The notes: generated by a model not told the origin, from the sequence alone. Counted from the stretch's first letter, positions 15,958 to 24,964 are shown. The stretch: 64,000 nt of DNA from Modestobacter lapidis (GCA_019779905.1 JABAKE010000001.1:248001-312000), one strand, 5' to 3'. Translations and numbers: made by a program.

Positions 15958-16995
15958 ATGACCAGCGCCGCTGGCGTGGCTCCGTGGACGGCGAGCAGTC
16001 TGCCGCCTGGTCACATGGTGCCCCTGCTCGAAATCAGTCGCATGGCGATGAGCGACGCCGACCGTAAAGAGAAGGCTTGCGAGGCACTCCGGGCAATTCG
16101 CTCGATAATCCCCTACGAGGCAGCGGGCATTTCCGTCTGGGACCCACTCACCGGCGTGCACCAGACCTTGGCCAGCGACGGGTATTCCGAGAGGGTCTCT
16201 TCTTATCTCAACGGCGACTTCGTCGAAGAGGACGAGATGTACCGGTCGATGCGTACGAAGAACCCGCTACCACTGCGCTGGCAGGACTTCCCTGACAACT
16301 ACCGTGACCTCCACTCGGCGCGGTCGGTCTTCATCCCGGCCGGATTCGACGAGGGGATGTCGGCCCTACTGCTGAGCGGAGGCCACCGGTACACGGGTGT
16401 GCTGCACATCAGCGTGGGCGGCCGAGAAGACATCACGGACGAGGCGGTGGGTTCGGTGACGTGGCTCCAGAGCCTGCTGTCGCCGATCGTCGACGAGCTC
16501 GCGACGTGGTCGCGGCTCGTGGAGCGACTTTCCCCATCCTCAAGTGCGATGGTGCTCGACCAGTCCGGGATCGTGCAAGACCTGCCGGATCGCCGGTGGG
16601 CGACCTCGTCGGACAACCGCGACGCCTTGCGATCGTCCCTCATGCTGGAGTGGGCGACGCTGTCGTCGGGCACTCACCGGCGGATGTGGCGCTCGCCCTC
16701 CGGTGACTGGCTGCAACTGCGGATCTATGGAGTCGGGACGAGAGTGCTGGTAGCGGTGGAGGAGAACTCCGACGGCCCCCCTTGCTCCCTGACGTACCAG
16801 GAGATGGTCATCGTCGCCAGGGTCGCCGAGGGCAAGAGCAACAAGCAGCTGGCATCCGATCTGGGGGTGTCAGTCCGAACCGTGGCCAAGCACATGGAAC
16901 ACATCTTGGACAAAGCGGGTGCAGAGTCCCGCACGGAACTGTGCTCGCGGGCGCACCGGGAGGGCTTCATCAGCCTTCCGCCCGCGAGTGGGTGA
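15958..16995 (+). CDS. dmfR: LuxR-family transcriptional regulator, probably DmfR
   Basis: A 345-residue protein. The C-terminus (about 275-335) is a LuxR/FixJ helix-turn-helix: LTYQEMVIVARVAEGKSNKQ, then LASDLGVSVRTVAKHMEHIL. The N-terminal 200 residues have no receiver Asp motif and may be a GAF-like sensor (IPYEAAGISVWDPLTG). LuxR-type regulators next to dmfA genes have been reported in proteobacterial DMF degraders (recalled), so control of dmfA1A2 is likely. The ATG at 15958 has GGAGGAGGGG at ideal distance. The gene has its own promoter and is separated from dmfA2 by a strong hairpin. Confidence 0.78.
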   Translation: MTSAAGVAPWTASSLPPGHMVPLLEISRMAMSDADRKEKACEALRAIRSIIPYEAAGISVWDPLTGVHQTLASDGYSERVSSYLNGDFVEEDEMYRSMRTKNPLPLRWQDFPDNYRDLHSARSVFIPAGFDEGMSALLLSGGHRYTGVLHISVGGREDITDEAVGSVTWLQSLLSPIVDELATWSRLVERLSPSSSAMVLDQSGIVQDLPDRRWATSSDNRDALRSSLMLEWATLSSGTHRRMWRSPSGDWLQLRIYGVGTRVLVAVEENSDGPPCSLTYQEMVIVARVAEGKSNKQLASDLGVSVRTVAKHMEHILDKAGAESRTELCSRAHREGFISLPPASG

Positions 16996-17213
16996 CTAGA
17001 CCGGAGGATGTGACGGCTCGGCCTGACTTGGTTGCGGGTCGGGGCCTCGCTCTCCGAGTTCCGTGGGTTACCGAGCAGCTGTAGCCGGCCGCTTGTCGGG
17101 TGCGGGGGGTTAGCAGGCATCTGGGCCGCACTTCGCGATGACACCTGCCATCCGCCATCTCCACTACGTCATCTTCGGCCCGGAGCGGGCGTCCGTGCGT
17201 ACGCGCTGATCGC

Positions 17214-20200
17214 TCACGCCGCGCTGTCCGCGTGCTTGCGGCGGGCCGCCCGGTACGTCTCGGAAGTCACCATCCGTAGGACGGCGTCGGCGAAGCCCTC
17301 GTCCTCCAGGAGTGCCTTGAGCAGCTTGTTGGAGCCCTCCTGGCTCTGGAACAGGGCGCCGGCGATGTCGTCCTTCTTGATGGTGAGGGAGAACTGTTCC
17401 TCGGTGTTGTCGGCGGCGCGCTGCTGGACGTCGGCGTCATCGGACAGCGTGCTGGGCACGCCGTAGTAGATCTGCAGGGTCTCGGCCTCGGACAGGTCGA
17501 TGCCGAAGGTCGAGTTGAAGGTGTTGATCAGCTCGGACAGCTTGATCATCAGCGCTTCCTGGATCCCACCGCGCCCCGCGCCGGTGAAGCTCTCGATCTC
17601 ACCGTCGCGCTCGCCCGGGGTGTTGCTGCCGCTGCCCTCGGCGCCGGACTTGTGCCCGACAAAGGCCAGGTCGGTGTCGCCGAGGTCGATGACGCCGGGC
17701 TCGCTCACCGGGCCCTTGAGCTTGGCGAGCACCAGCTTTCCGTAGATGTAGAGGCTCTCCAGCTCCTCGTCGGTGAACCGCAGAACCTGGCCCAGGAACG
17801 CGTAGGCGCGGACGAAGGCCTTGAGGGCATCGCGCAGGTCGGTGAGCTCGTGGTCGGGCAGGTTGGCTGCCCGGGCGACCGCGGGATCGACGTTGGCCGT
17901 CACCGTCGCGTGGCTGCTGCTGTTCCCGAGCAGGAACGCGGCCACCGCGCGTCGCTGCTCGTCGGGGTCGAGGACGTGGTGGTCCTCGATCCGGGTGGCC
18001 AGGTTGTAGAGCAGGTTCGGGTCGGTCTCCTCCGTCCAGCTCGACTCGTAAAACGGCGCGAACTGCTCGCGCATCTCCTCGGCGGTGTTGACGAAGTCGA
18101 GGATGAACGTGTCCTCCTTGCCGGGGTGGATGCGGTTGAGCCGGGACAGCGTCTGCACGGCCTTGACGCCCTCGAGCTTCTTGTCCACGTACATGGTGTG
18201 CAGCAGGGGTTGGTCGAACCCGGTCTGGTACTTCTCCGCGACGATCAGCAGGTGCCCCTCGTCGGAGAAGCGGGCCTGGGTCTGGACTTCGGGGAACCCG
18301 TTGAGCCCGGTCTCGGTGACCGGGTTCCCGGGGACGTCGGGGTCGGTGACGCCGCCGGAGAAGGCCACCATCGCCCGGACGTCGGTCAGCTGCTTCTTCG
18401 CCAGGTACCGCTGGACGGCGGCCAGGTACCGCACCGCGTGCAGCCGGCTCTTGGTCACCACCATCGCCTTGCCGGCGCCGCCGATCTTGCCGGCGGTGAC
18501 GCTGCGGAAGTGCTCGACGATGATCTCGGCGCGGTGGTCGAGGTTGGAGGGGTGCAGGTCGACGAAGCGGGCCAGCGCGGCTGCCGCCTTGCCCTTCTCC
18601 ACCTCCGGATCCTCGCTCGTGAGGCCGTTGGCGAGCCGGTAGTAGCGCTTGTAGGTGACGTAGTTGACCAGCACGTCGAGGATGAACCCCTCCTCGATGG
18701 CCTGGCGCATCGAGTAGAGGTGGAACGGCTCGTAGACGGTGGTGCCCGCGTCGTCCCGGGCGGTGCCGAACAGCTGCAGCGTCTTGCCCTTGGGGGTGGC
18801 GGTGAAGGCGAAGAACGACAGGTTGGGGCTGCGCCCCCGCGACATCGCCGAGGCGGTGACGGCGGCGACCAGCGCGTCCTGCGCATCGGCCTGAGCCGCC
18901 TCGGCACCGGCGGCGTCGGCCTCGGCGGCGGCCAGTGGGTCGGTGCCGCCGAGCACCTTCTTCACGCTCTGCGCCGAGTCACCGGATTGGGAGGAGTGCG
19001 CCTCGTCGACGATCACCGCGACGCGCTTGCCTTCCACGGCGGCGTCGGCGGCGTCGGCGGCGATGACCGGGAACTTCTGCAGCGTGGTGACGATGATCTT
19101 CGTCTTGGTATCGGTCAGCGCGGCCCGCAGCTGCTGGCTGTCCTGGTCGATGCGCTGCAGCAGCCCCTGGACGTGCTCGAAGCCGGACAGCGTGGCCTGC
19201 AGCTGGGCGTCGAGCACGCGCCGGTCGGTGATGACGACGACCTTGTCGAACACCAGCTCGTCGGTGCCGATGCCGGCGCCGGCGGCCAGCGCGGCCGGGT
19301 CGCTGGGGGAGTGCAGGTCGGCGAGCCGGTGGGCCAGCCAGGCGATGGAGTTGGACTTCCCCGAGCCGGCCGAGTGCTGCAGCAGGTAGCTCTGCCCGGC
19401 CCCGTGCGTGGCGGCGTGCGCGGTGAGCCGCTCGACGACGTCCCACTGGTGGTAGCGGGGGAAGAGCACCGTGCGCGGGCCGGACTTCGGCACCTCCTCC
19501 TGCACGTAGCGGTGCAGCAGGTCCAGCCAGGTGTCGCGGGACCACACCTGCTCCCACAGGTAGGCGGTGCGGTGCCCGGACGGGTTGGGCGGGTTGCCCT
19601 CGCCGCCCTTGCGGCCGGCGCCCGCGGAGCCCTGGTTGAACGGCAGAAAGGCGGTCTTCGGGCCGGCGAGCCTGGTGGTCAGGAAGACCAGGTCGGGGTC
19701 GACGGCGAAGTGGGCGAGGCAGCGGCGGGCGAAGATCCGGTCGGCCGGGTTGCGCTGGGCGGGGTCGCGGTACTGCGCCTTGGCGTGCCGGACGGTTTGG
19801 CCGGTGAACTGGTTCTTCAGCTCCGCAGTGGCCACCGGGATGCCGTTGACCGCCAGCATCAGGTCCAGCGACTGGTGCGGTGAGGACTCGCTGTGGTGCA
19901 GCTGCCGGTAGACGAGCAGCCGGTTCGCCGAATACTTCTCGACCAGTTCCAGGGTGAGCCCGGAGGTGGGCCGGAAGTAGGCCAGCTGGAGCCGCTGGCC
20001 GGATTCCTTCACCCCCCGCCGCAGGACGTGGACGACGCCGCGCGCGTCGATCTCGTCCGCGATCCGCTTGACGACCTTGGGGACGACGGCCGCCCCGTGC
20101 AGCTGCGCCAGCTTCGCCCACGCCTGCGGCTGGGTGTCCATCACGAACCCGACCAGCTGGACCGGGTCGAGCCCGAGCGGGACGTCGTAGTCGGTGGGGG

Positions 20201-20276
20201 AGCCGTGCTGCCAGCCGTGTGCGAGGAGATGAGCCTCGATCGCGGCCTCGAAGTCGGATTCGGTGTGCCCCGCCAT
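17214..20276 (-). CDS. hsdR: Type I restriction enzyme, motor/endonuclease subunit R
   Basis: A 1020-residue protein. The N-terminal nuclease domain has D138 and the ExK pair E152-K154 (ATAELKNQ), preceded by conserved helices. The SF2 translocase follows with Walker A HSAGSGKSNS (K307), DEAH at 424-427 and FFAFTATPKGKTLQLFG. HsdR cuts unmodified DNA after ATP-driven translocation by the HsdM-HsdS complex. The ATG at 20276 overlaps the toxin-gene stop (TGATG); the open frame continues upstream only as antisense DNA. It appears intact. The order hsdM-hsdS-antitoxin-toxin-hsdR places it at the end of the locus. Confidence 0.92.
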   Translation of the reverse strand: MAGHTESDFEAAIEAHLLAHGWQHGSPTDYDVPLGLDPVQLVGFVMDTQPQAWAKLAQLHGAAVVPKVVKRIADEIDARGVVHVLRRGVKESGQRLQLAYFRPTSGLTLELVEKYSANRLLVYRQLHHSESSPHQSLDLMLAVNGIPVATAELKNQFTGQTVRHAKAQYRDPAQRNPADRIFARRCLAHFAVDPDLVFLTTRLAGPKTAFLPFNQGSAGAGRKGGEGNPPNPSGHRTAYLWEQVWSRDTWLDLLHRYVQEEVPKSGPRTVLFPRYHQWDVVERLTAHAATHGAGQSYLLQHSAGSGKSNSIAWLAHRLADLHSPSDPAALAAGAGIGTDELVFDKVVVITDRRVLDAQLQATLSGFEHVQGLLQRIDQDSQQLRAALTDTKTKIIVTTLQKFPVIAADAADAAVEGKRVAVIVDEAHSSQSGDSAQSVKKVLGGTDPLAAAEADAAGAEAAQADAQDALVAAVTASAMSRGRSPNLSFFAFTATPKGKTLQLFGTARDDAGTTVYEPFHLYSMRQAIEEGFILDVLVNYVTYKRYYRLANGLTSEDPEVEKGKAAAALARFVDLHPSNLDHRAEIIVEHFRSVTAGKIGGAGKAMVVTKSRLHAVRYLAAVQRYLAKKQLTDVRAMVAFSGGVTDPDVPGNPVTETGLNGFPEVQTQARFSDEGHLLIVAEKYQTGFDQPLLHTMYVDKKLEGVKAVQTLSRLNRIHPGKEDTFILDFVNTAEEMREQFAPFYESSWTEETDPNLLYNLATRIEDHHVLDPDEQRRAVAAFLLGNSSSHATVTANVDPAVARAANLPDHELTDLRDALKAFVRAYAFLGQVLRFTDEELESLYIYGKLVLAKLKGPVSEPGVIDLGDTDLAFVGHKSGAEGSGSNTPGERDGEIESFTGAGRGGIQEALMIKLSELINTFNSTFGIDLSEAETLQIYYGVPSTLSDDADVQQRAADNTEEQFSLTIKKDDIAGALFQSQEGSNKLLKALLEDEGFADAVLRMVTSETYRAARRKHADSAA

Positions 20277-20635
20277 CAGCTGGTCATTCCCGTCAGCCGC
20301 TCCGCGATCGTGGCGACGTCGTTGAGAGATCCGTCTGCGACTGCGACGACAAGCTCCACCACTTCGGCCTGGGTGGCGTGCGGCCGATGCCCGTTGAGGC
20401 CGAGGAACACCGCGCAGGCGCGCCAGGCCAGCCGCTTGTTTCCGTCCACCAGTGCATGGTTGCCGGCCAGGGAGTGCAGCAACGCCGCCGCCTTGGTGTA
20501 CAAATCCGGGTAGGCGTCTTCCCCGAACACCGTTGCCTGCGGCCGGGCGACTGCCGAGGCGAGCAGCCCGACGTCGCGGATGGCTGCCTGCCCGGCCAGG
20601 GCCAGCACGTCGTCGATGTCGAGGTAGACGGTCAC
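20276..20635 (-). CDS. doc: Doc-type Fic-fold toxin (death on curing family)
   Basis: A 119-residue protein with the Doc motif HALVDGNKRLAW (H60, D64, N66, K67, R68) and the N-terminal VYLDIDDVLAL. Doc kinases phosphorylate elongation factor Tu and arrest translation. The GTG start at 20635 overlaps the antitoxin stop (GTGA), and its own stop overlaps hsdR, so expression is coupled in both directions. All catalytic residues appear intact. It sits inside a type I restriction locus, where a toxin pair would penalise loss of the locus. Confidence 0.87.
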   Translation of the reverse strand: MTVYLDIDDVLALAGQAAIRDVGLLASAVARPQATVFGEDAYPDLYTKAAALLHSLAGNHALVDGNKRLAWRACAVFLGLNGHRPHATQAEVVELVVAVADGSLNDVATIAERLTGMTS

Positions 20636-20838
20636 CGGCGGCCGAGCTCGTCGAGCGCCTCGGCATAGGTCTCGTTCACCCACGCGGTTTCCCGGGTGAC
20701 CGCTGCCCGGTGGGCTCGACGCTCGACGTACTCGCGCACCGCCTCCCGCGCAACATCCTGCATGGACCGCTGCTCGGCCTCGGCCTGGGCGCGAAGCGCG
20801 GCGGTCTCCTCGTCGGTCAGTCGCAACGTCATCGCCAT
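20632..20838 (-). CDS. Ribbon-helix-helix antitoxin of the Doc toxin
   Basis: A 68-residue protein. The N-terminal strand and helices MAMTLRLTDEETAALRAQAE, then QRSMQDVAREAVREYVERR, match a CopG/ribbon-helix-helix DNA-binding domain; the C-terminal tail would bind and block Doc. Four-base overlap with doc is the usual antitoxin-first arrangement. Phd-type antitoxins are more usual with Doc, so this is an RHH-Doc pairing. The ATG is 6 bases after a TATCAT box and so is probably leaderless; tandem 11-base repeats at the promoter are the likely autoregulatory operator. Confidence 0.8.
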   Translation of the reverse strand: MAMTLRLTDEETAALRAQAEAEQRSMQDVAREAVREYVERRAHRAAVTRETAWVNETYAEALDELGRR

Positions 20839-20844
20839 AACCGG

Positions 20845-20875
20845 ATGATACCTATCTGATACCTATCTGGATACC
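20845..20875 (-). promoter_or_regulatory. Promoter and tandem-repeat operator of the RHH-Doc pair
   Basis: Plus-strand GATACCTATCT occurs twice in direct tandem (20847-20857 and 20858-20868), followed by a partial third GATACC (20870-20875). The minus-strand -10 box TATCAT (20845-20850) overlaps the first repeat and is 6 bases from the ATG. Tandem short repeats over the promoter are typical for ribbon-helix-helix autoregulators. Confidence 0.6.
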
Positions 20876-20923
20876 GATCTTGGCGACGTCCTGTGCCGCG
20901 CGCCACGGCGTCGCGGTCGGCCA

Positions 20924-22150
20924 TCACGCCACCGCCCGAGCCGTCGTGACGTCGAACTGGCCGGTCACGGCGGCGGTGATCAGCGCCTGCTTCCGTTCCT
21001 GCGCGACACTAATCCAGCGGTCCATGTGCCGTCGTGCGAGTCCCACATGGTCGGCACGCTCGTCAAGTTCCTCGATCATTCGTTCCTGGTCTGCACGTGA
21101 CGGATGCGATATCTCCAGGGCGCGGAGCGTCTCGTTGTTGATGATCGGCAGCGTCGTGAACGGAGCGGTCGCCCTCATGGTTGTTTGACGACACCAGAGC
21201 GACCAAGTGAGATAGCGAGGGACTACGGCTTCGGAGGGCTCCAGGCAGGTTAGCTGCTGGTTGCCAGTCGCATCCTCGTCAAGGTGAGCAACACGGCCAG
21301 CGGTCGCGCCTATCCCGATCACCACGGTCGAATTCGCGCCGAATCGGGGAAACAATGATGCTGCCTGGCGGTCGATGTACTTGGTGGCTGGACCGAGGCT
21401 GAGCGTCGAGCCGGAGAAGCTCGCAGGGGAAAGCCACGCGAGACCCGATGAAGCGTCTTCGCCCTCTACCCAGACCCATTGCTGCTCCGGAGTGGGAGTG
21501 GCGCCGGTCTTGATGGATCGGACAAGCCTGCGCAGCGGAACTTGACGTTGATCGGTGGCCCCGCCGCCGACGAGAAGACGTTCGGCGGCAGAGGAAAGTG
21601 CGTTCGTAAGCAACTCTGACTGCCGGTGGCGAAGGGCGACGGCGCGGTCGATCCGGTCGACCTGGTCGTCGAGGAAGTCAGCGATTCGTTGCTGCTCTTC
21701 GCGCGTGAACGAGGTGATCGGCCAGTTTGCGACGAAGTCCGCGGGTACGCGCTGAAGGCCTGCGACGCCCTGATAGGAGGCCACTCCTTGGGCGACGAAG
21801 GTCGCTGATCGAGTGACGTAGGCGAGAAACCGCGCGTCGGAGCCAGACCGCGGACGGAGAAGGTGGAGTTCGCTACTCCCGGCGCCGAGGCCGTTGGTGA
21901 GGCCTCTGATGACCGTTGCCCGGGCGTGCTGGAACGTCGGCGCTGTCTTAGGGACAAGCACGTCACCGTCCTGGAAACGGACGTATCCGGAGCTGACATC
22001 TGCCTTGATGGCGAATCGACTCGTGTCCAGCCGGGCATCTGCCCAGACCGTCTCCAGCGGCATGAAGGTCAGTTCAGCAGAGGGAGCCAGTGCGTCGAAG
22101 GCGAGTGTGCCCGGATTCACATGTGCCAGGTGCCGGATGCGCAGCGTCAT
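20924..22150 (-). CDS. hsdS: Type I restriction-modification specificity subunit S
   Basis: A 408-residue protein with the two-domain layout of HsdS. A first target recognition domain (about 1-170) ends in TSFTREEQQRIADFLDDQVDRI, a conserved spacer helix. The second domain (about 200-375) ends in EISHPSRADQERMIEELDERA, the repeat of that helix. It determines the recognition sequence for both HsdM and HsdR. ATG at 22150 overlaps the hsdM stop (ATGA). The recognition sequence cannot be predicted. It is separated from the antitoxin gene by 85 bases containing that gene's promoter. Confidence 0.9.
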   Translation of the reverse strand: MTLRIRHLAHVNPGTLAFDALAPSAELTFMPLETVWADARLDTSRFAIKADVSSGYVRFQDGDVLVPKTAPTFQHARATVIRGLTNGLGAGSSELHLLRPRSGSDARFLAYVTRSATFVAQGVASYQGVAGLQRVPADFVANWPITSFTREEQQRIADFLDDQVDRIDRAVALRHRQSELLTNALSSAAERLLVGGGATDQRQVPLRRLVRSIKTGATPTPEQQWVWVEGEDASSGLAWLSPASFSGSTLSLGPATKYIDRQAASLFPRFGANSTVVIGIGATAGRVAHLDEDATGNQQLTCLEPSEAVVPRYLTWSLWCRQTTMRATAPFTTLPIINNETLRALEISHPSRADQERMIEELDERADHVGLARRHMDRWISVAQERKQALITAAVTGQFDVTTARAVA

Positions 22151-24126
22151 CGCTTGAGCCCTGCCAACAGCTGCTGAATGTCCGTCGCCACGGCTTCCAG
22201 TTCCGCGTCGATCTCGGCCAGCGGCCGCGGCGGCACGTACTTGTAGAAGAACCGCGTGAACGGAACCTCGTAGCCGATCTTCGTCTTCGTGTAATCGACC
22301 CACGCATCCGGCACGTGTGGCAGCACCTCCCGCTCGACGTACTCATCGACGTCGTCGACCAAGGGCACGTTCTCGTTGTCGCGCAGGTCCGGATCGGGCA
22401 GCGGCTCCCCCTTCCGGTCGGTCACCACCGGCGCGTCCGGATCAGCCACCGCGGCTGCGGCGAGCACCGCCTTCTTCAGCGGTGCCGACAAACCTATCTG
22501 TCGACGGGCGGTGCAGGCGTTGAGCAGCAACTTCGTGAACGCGGCCTCGGTGTCCTCCGTCGTCCCGACCAGGTCGGCCAGCGCGCCGAGCAGTGCGTCG
22601 TGGGTGCGGCGGGCGTCGTCGTCCCCGACGGAGAGGGCGACCACCGGCTTGGCCGCGCGAACGGCCTCGATCGTCTCCGCGGTGACCGTCCAGCGGCGGC
22701 GCAGCGGCCGCTCCACGGTGATCCGCCGGAAGCCGAAGGTGTCGTTGTCGAACACCTTCACCCGCTCGTCGGTGTCCGCCAGGGACGGGGCGTCGGCATA
22801 GAGGCGGGTGATCGCGGCGATGTGGTCGTCGTCCAGGTACTTGCGCTTGTCACCCAGCGACTTGCGCATCTTCGACCACTCGCCGCGGGCGTCGATCAGC
22901 GCGACCGTGCCCTGCCGCTCGGGGCGCTTGCGGTTGGTGACGATCCAGACGTAGGTGCTGATCCCGGTGTTGTAGAAGAGCTGGTCGGGCAGCGCGACGA
23001 TGCCCTCGAGCCAATCGTTCTCGATGATCCAGCGGCGGATGTTGCTCTCGCCCGACTCGGCGGCGCCGGCGAACAGCGGGCTGCCGGAGAAGACGATCGC
23101 CACCCGGCTGCCGCCGTCCTCGGCCGGCTTCATCCGGGCGATCATCTGCTGCAGGAACAGCAGGCTGCCGTCGGAAACCCGGGGCAGCCCGGCGCTGAAC
23201 CGGCCGCCGGGCTGCTTGGCCTCGGCGGCGATGACGTCCTTGGACTTGTTCCAGTCGACGCCGAAGGGCGGGTTGGCCAGCAGGTAGTCGAAACGCTTGT
23301 CGGCGTGGCCGTCGGCGGTGAGCGTGTTGCCCAGCACGATCCGCTCCGGGTCCTGCCCCTGGATCAGCAGGTCCGACCGGGCGATGGCCCAGGTCTCGGG
23401 GTTGAGCTCCTGGCCGAACATCTCCAGCCGGGCCTTCGGGTTCAGCCGGGTCAGGTGCTGGTCGGAGATGTTCAGCATGCCGCCGGTGCCGCAGGCCGGG
23501 TCGTAGATCGACCGCACCGGCGCGGTGCCGGTGAGCACGTCGGAGTCCTCGCCGAACAGCAGGTTGACGATGAGCCGGATGACCTCGCGCGGGGTGAAGT
23601 GCTCACCCGCCGTCTCGTTGGAGAGCTCGGAGAACCGGCGCAGCAGCTCCTCGAACAGGTAACCCATCGCGTGGTTGGAGACGGCCTGCGGGCGCAGGTC
23701 CAGGTCGGCGAACTTGCCGAGCACCAGGTACAGCAGGCCGGCGTCGTCCAGCCGGCTGATCTGCTCGTCGAACCGGTACTTCTCCAGCACCAGGGCCGCA
23801 CCAGGGGAGAACTGCCCGATGTAGGCGCGCAGCTGCGCGGCCAGGTTGTTGGGGGAGTCGAGCAGCTTGGGAAAGGTCAGCGGGCTGGTGTTGTAGAACG
23901 GCACCCCGGCGGCCTGCTTCAGCAGCAGGTCGGGGGTGTCGGTGACGCCCTTCAACTGCTCGGCGCGGGCCAGCACGGCCGGCTTGGTCTCCTCCAGCAC
24001 CGCGTCCAGCCGGCGCAGCACCAGCAGCGGCAGGATCACGCCGCGGTACTCGGCCGGCTTGTAGTCACCGCGCAACAGGTCGGCGACCTGCCAGACGAAC
24101 TGGACCTTGCCCTCGAAACCGTCCAC
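22147..24126 (-). CDS. hsdM: Type I restriction-modification adenine methyltransferase subunit M
   Basis: A 659-residue methyltransferase. The SAM-binding motif DPACGTGGM (about 209-217) and the catalytic NPPF (285-288) are intact, and HFTPREVIRL around 176 is the typical HsdM entry. It methylates adenine at the site chosen by HsdS. The GTG at 24126 begins the recognisable N-terminal helical domain (GFEGKVQFVWQVADLLRG); the open frame continues upstream but without homologous features. This is the first gene of the locus. No strong promoter was identified upstream. Confidence 0.92.
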   Translation of the reverse strand: MDGFEGKVQFVWQVADLLRGDYKPAEYRGVILPLLVLRRLDAVLEETKPAVLARAEQLKGVTDTPDLLLKQAAGVPFYNTSPLTFPKLLDSPNNLAAQLRAYIGQFSPGAALVLEKYRFDEQISRLDDAGLLYLVLGKFADLDLRPQAVSNHAMGYLFEELLRRFSELSNETAGEHFTPREVIRLIVNLLFGEDSDVLTGTAPVRSIYDPACGTGGMLNISDQHLTRLNPKARLEMFGQELNPETWAIARSDLLIQGQDPERIVLGNTLTADGHADKRFDYLLANPPFGVDWNKSKDVIAAEAKQPGGRFSAGLPRVSDGSLLFLQQMIARMKPAEDGGSRVAIVFSGSPLFAGAAESGESNIRRWIIENDWLEGIVALPDQLFYNTGISTYVWIVTNRKRPERQGTVALIDARGEWSKMRKSLGDKRKYLDDDHIAAITRLYADAPSLADTDERVKVFDNDTFGFRRITVERPLRRRWTVTAETIEAVRAAKPVVALSVGDDDARRTHDALLGALADLVGTTEDTEAAFTKLLLNACTARRQIGLSAPLKKAVLAAAAVADPDAPVVTDRKGEPLPDPDLRDNENVPLVDDVDEYVEREVLPHVPDAWVDYTKTKIGYEVPFTRFFYKYVPPRPLAEIDAELEAVATDIQQLLAGLKR

Positions 24127-24388
24127 GTGCTGCCCCGTTCGATCGACCGCCGGCGCTGCCCGTTCGGTAGCCGACGCCCAAGGGTCTACCTGACGCCCCG
24201 CTCCGGTGCGGGCAGCGACCCAGCGGGAGTGGCCACCCGGGCGCATGAGGCGGGCGAGGCGGCCGACGTTCCCGCGGGGACGCCGGTCGCGTCGAGATCG
24301 GGCTTCTGAGGCACTGCCACGCCGCTCGAGTGCCCCAGATCCCCGATCTCGGCGGCGGCGGCGGTTCCGCGGAACCGTCCCGGCTGGC

Positions 24389-24394
24389 TACGGT
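24389..24394 (+). promoter_or_regulatory. -10 box for the small membrane protein gene
   Basis: TACGGT lies 6 bases before the GTG at 24401 and there is no ribosome binding site, so a leaderless start is likely. Confidence 0.4.
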
Positions 24395-24400
24395 GCCCCG

Positions 24401-24766
24401 GTGATCATGACCGCCGCCGTCCTGGCGTGTGTGCTGCTGGCCGGGCTGGCCGTCTTCCAGGGCGCACTCGTCGCCGGTGCGCCGCTGGGGCGATTCGCCT
24501 GGGGTGGGCAGCACCGGGTGCTGCCCACCGGCCTGCGGATCGGCAGTGTCGTCTCGATCGCCCTCTACGCGCTGTTCGCGGTGGTACTCGTGGCGGCGGC
24601 GCGGCCGTCGACGGGCGTGCCCGACGTGGCGATCTGGGTGCTCGCCGGCTACTTCCTGCTCGGCGTCGGGCTCAACGCGATCAGCCGGAGCCGCCCGGAG
24701 CGGCTGGCGATGACGCCGGTCGCCCTGGTGCTCGCCATCTGCTGTCTGGTCGTCGCCCTCGGCTGA
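24401..24766 (+). CDS. Small four-segment membrane protein, function unknown
   Basis: A 121-residue hydrophobic protein with predicted membrane segments at about 3-20, 47-68, 77-94 and 103-120. RFAWGGQHRVLPTGLRIGS links the first two segments. Similar small integral membrane proteins are common in Actinobacteria but I cannot name a function. GTG at 24401 follows a TACGGT box by 6 bases; an ATG at 24407 is an alternative. The gene is divergent from hsdM and is the first backbone gene after the island. Confidence 0.65.
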   Translation: MIMTAAVLACVLLAGLAVFQGALVAGAPLGRFAWGGQHRVLPTGLRIGSVVSIALYALFAVVLVAAARPSTGVPDVAIWVLAGYFLLGVGLNAISRSRPERLAMTPVALVLAICCLVVALG

Positions 24767-24825
24767 CCGTGAGCACGATCGTGTCGGGCGCCTGTGAGGC
24801 GAACGTCCCCGTTCCCGCCGGACGG

Positions 24826-24868
24826 GGCGTTCCCCGGCCCCGGCCGGGTACCGCCGCCGGGGAACGCC
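24826..24868 (+). terminator. Hairpin after the small membrane protein gene
   Basis: Arms GGCGTTCCCCGGC (24826-24838) and GCCGGGGAACGCC (24856-24868) are perfect complements with a 17-base loop. A smaller hairpin, GAACG-TCCC-CGTTC, lies just before it (24801-24814). It probably terminates the upstream gene before the DUF808 gene. Confidence 0.65.
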
Positions 24869-24964
24869 GGGCGGGTGACCGCGCGGCGCCCGCGCGCGTT
24901 GCGGCCGGATGGATCACCATCACTGGGACAGCACACGAGTGCTGACCGACCGGAAGGACTTCCC

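Noticed and set aside
16996-17213. Integrase or transposase remnant between dmfR and hsdR
   Set aside because: All frames were short and showed no recombinase motif; nothing supportable was seen.
20277-20666. N-terminal extension of hsdR up to 20666
   Set aside because: It is the Doc/antitoxin coding region read in another frame; the ATG at 20276 overlapping the doc stop fits the family start.
24120-24160. LexA-like box near GTTCGATCGACC before hsdM
   Set aside because: Half-sites do not have the TCGAAC-N4-GTTCGA spacing.
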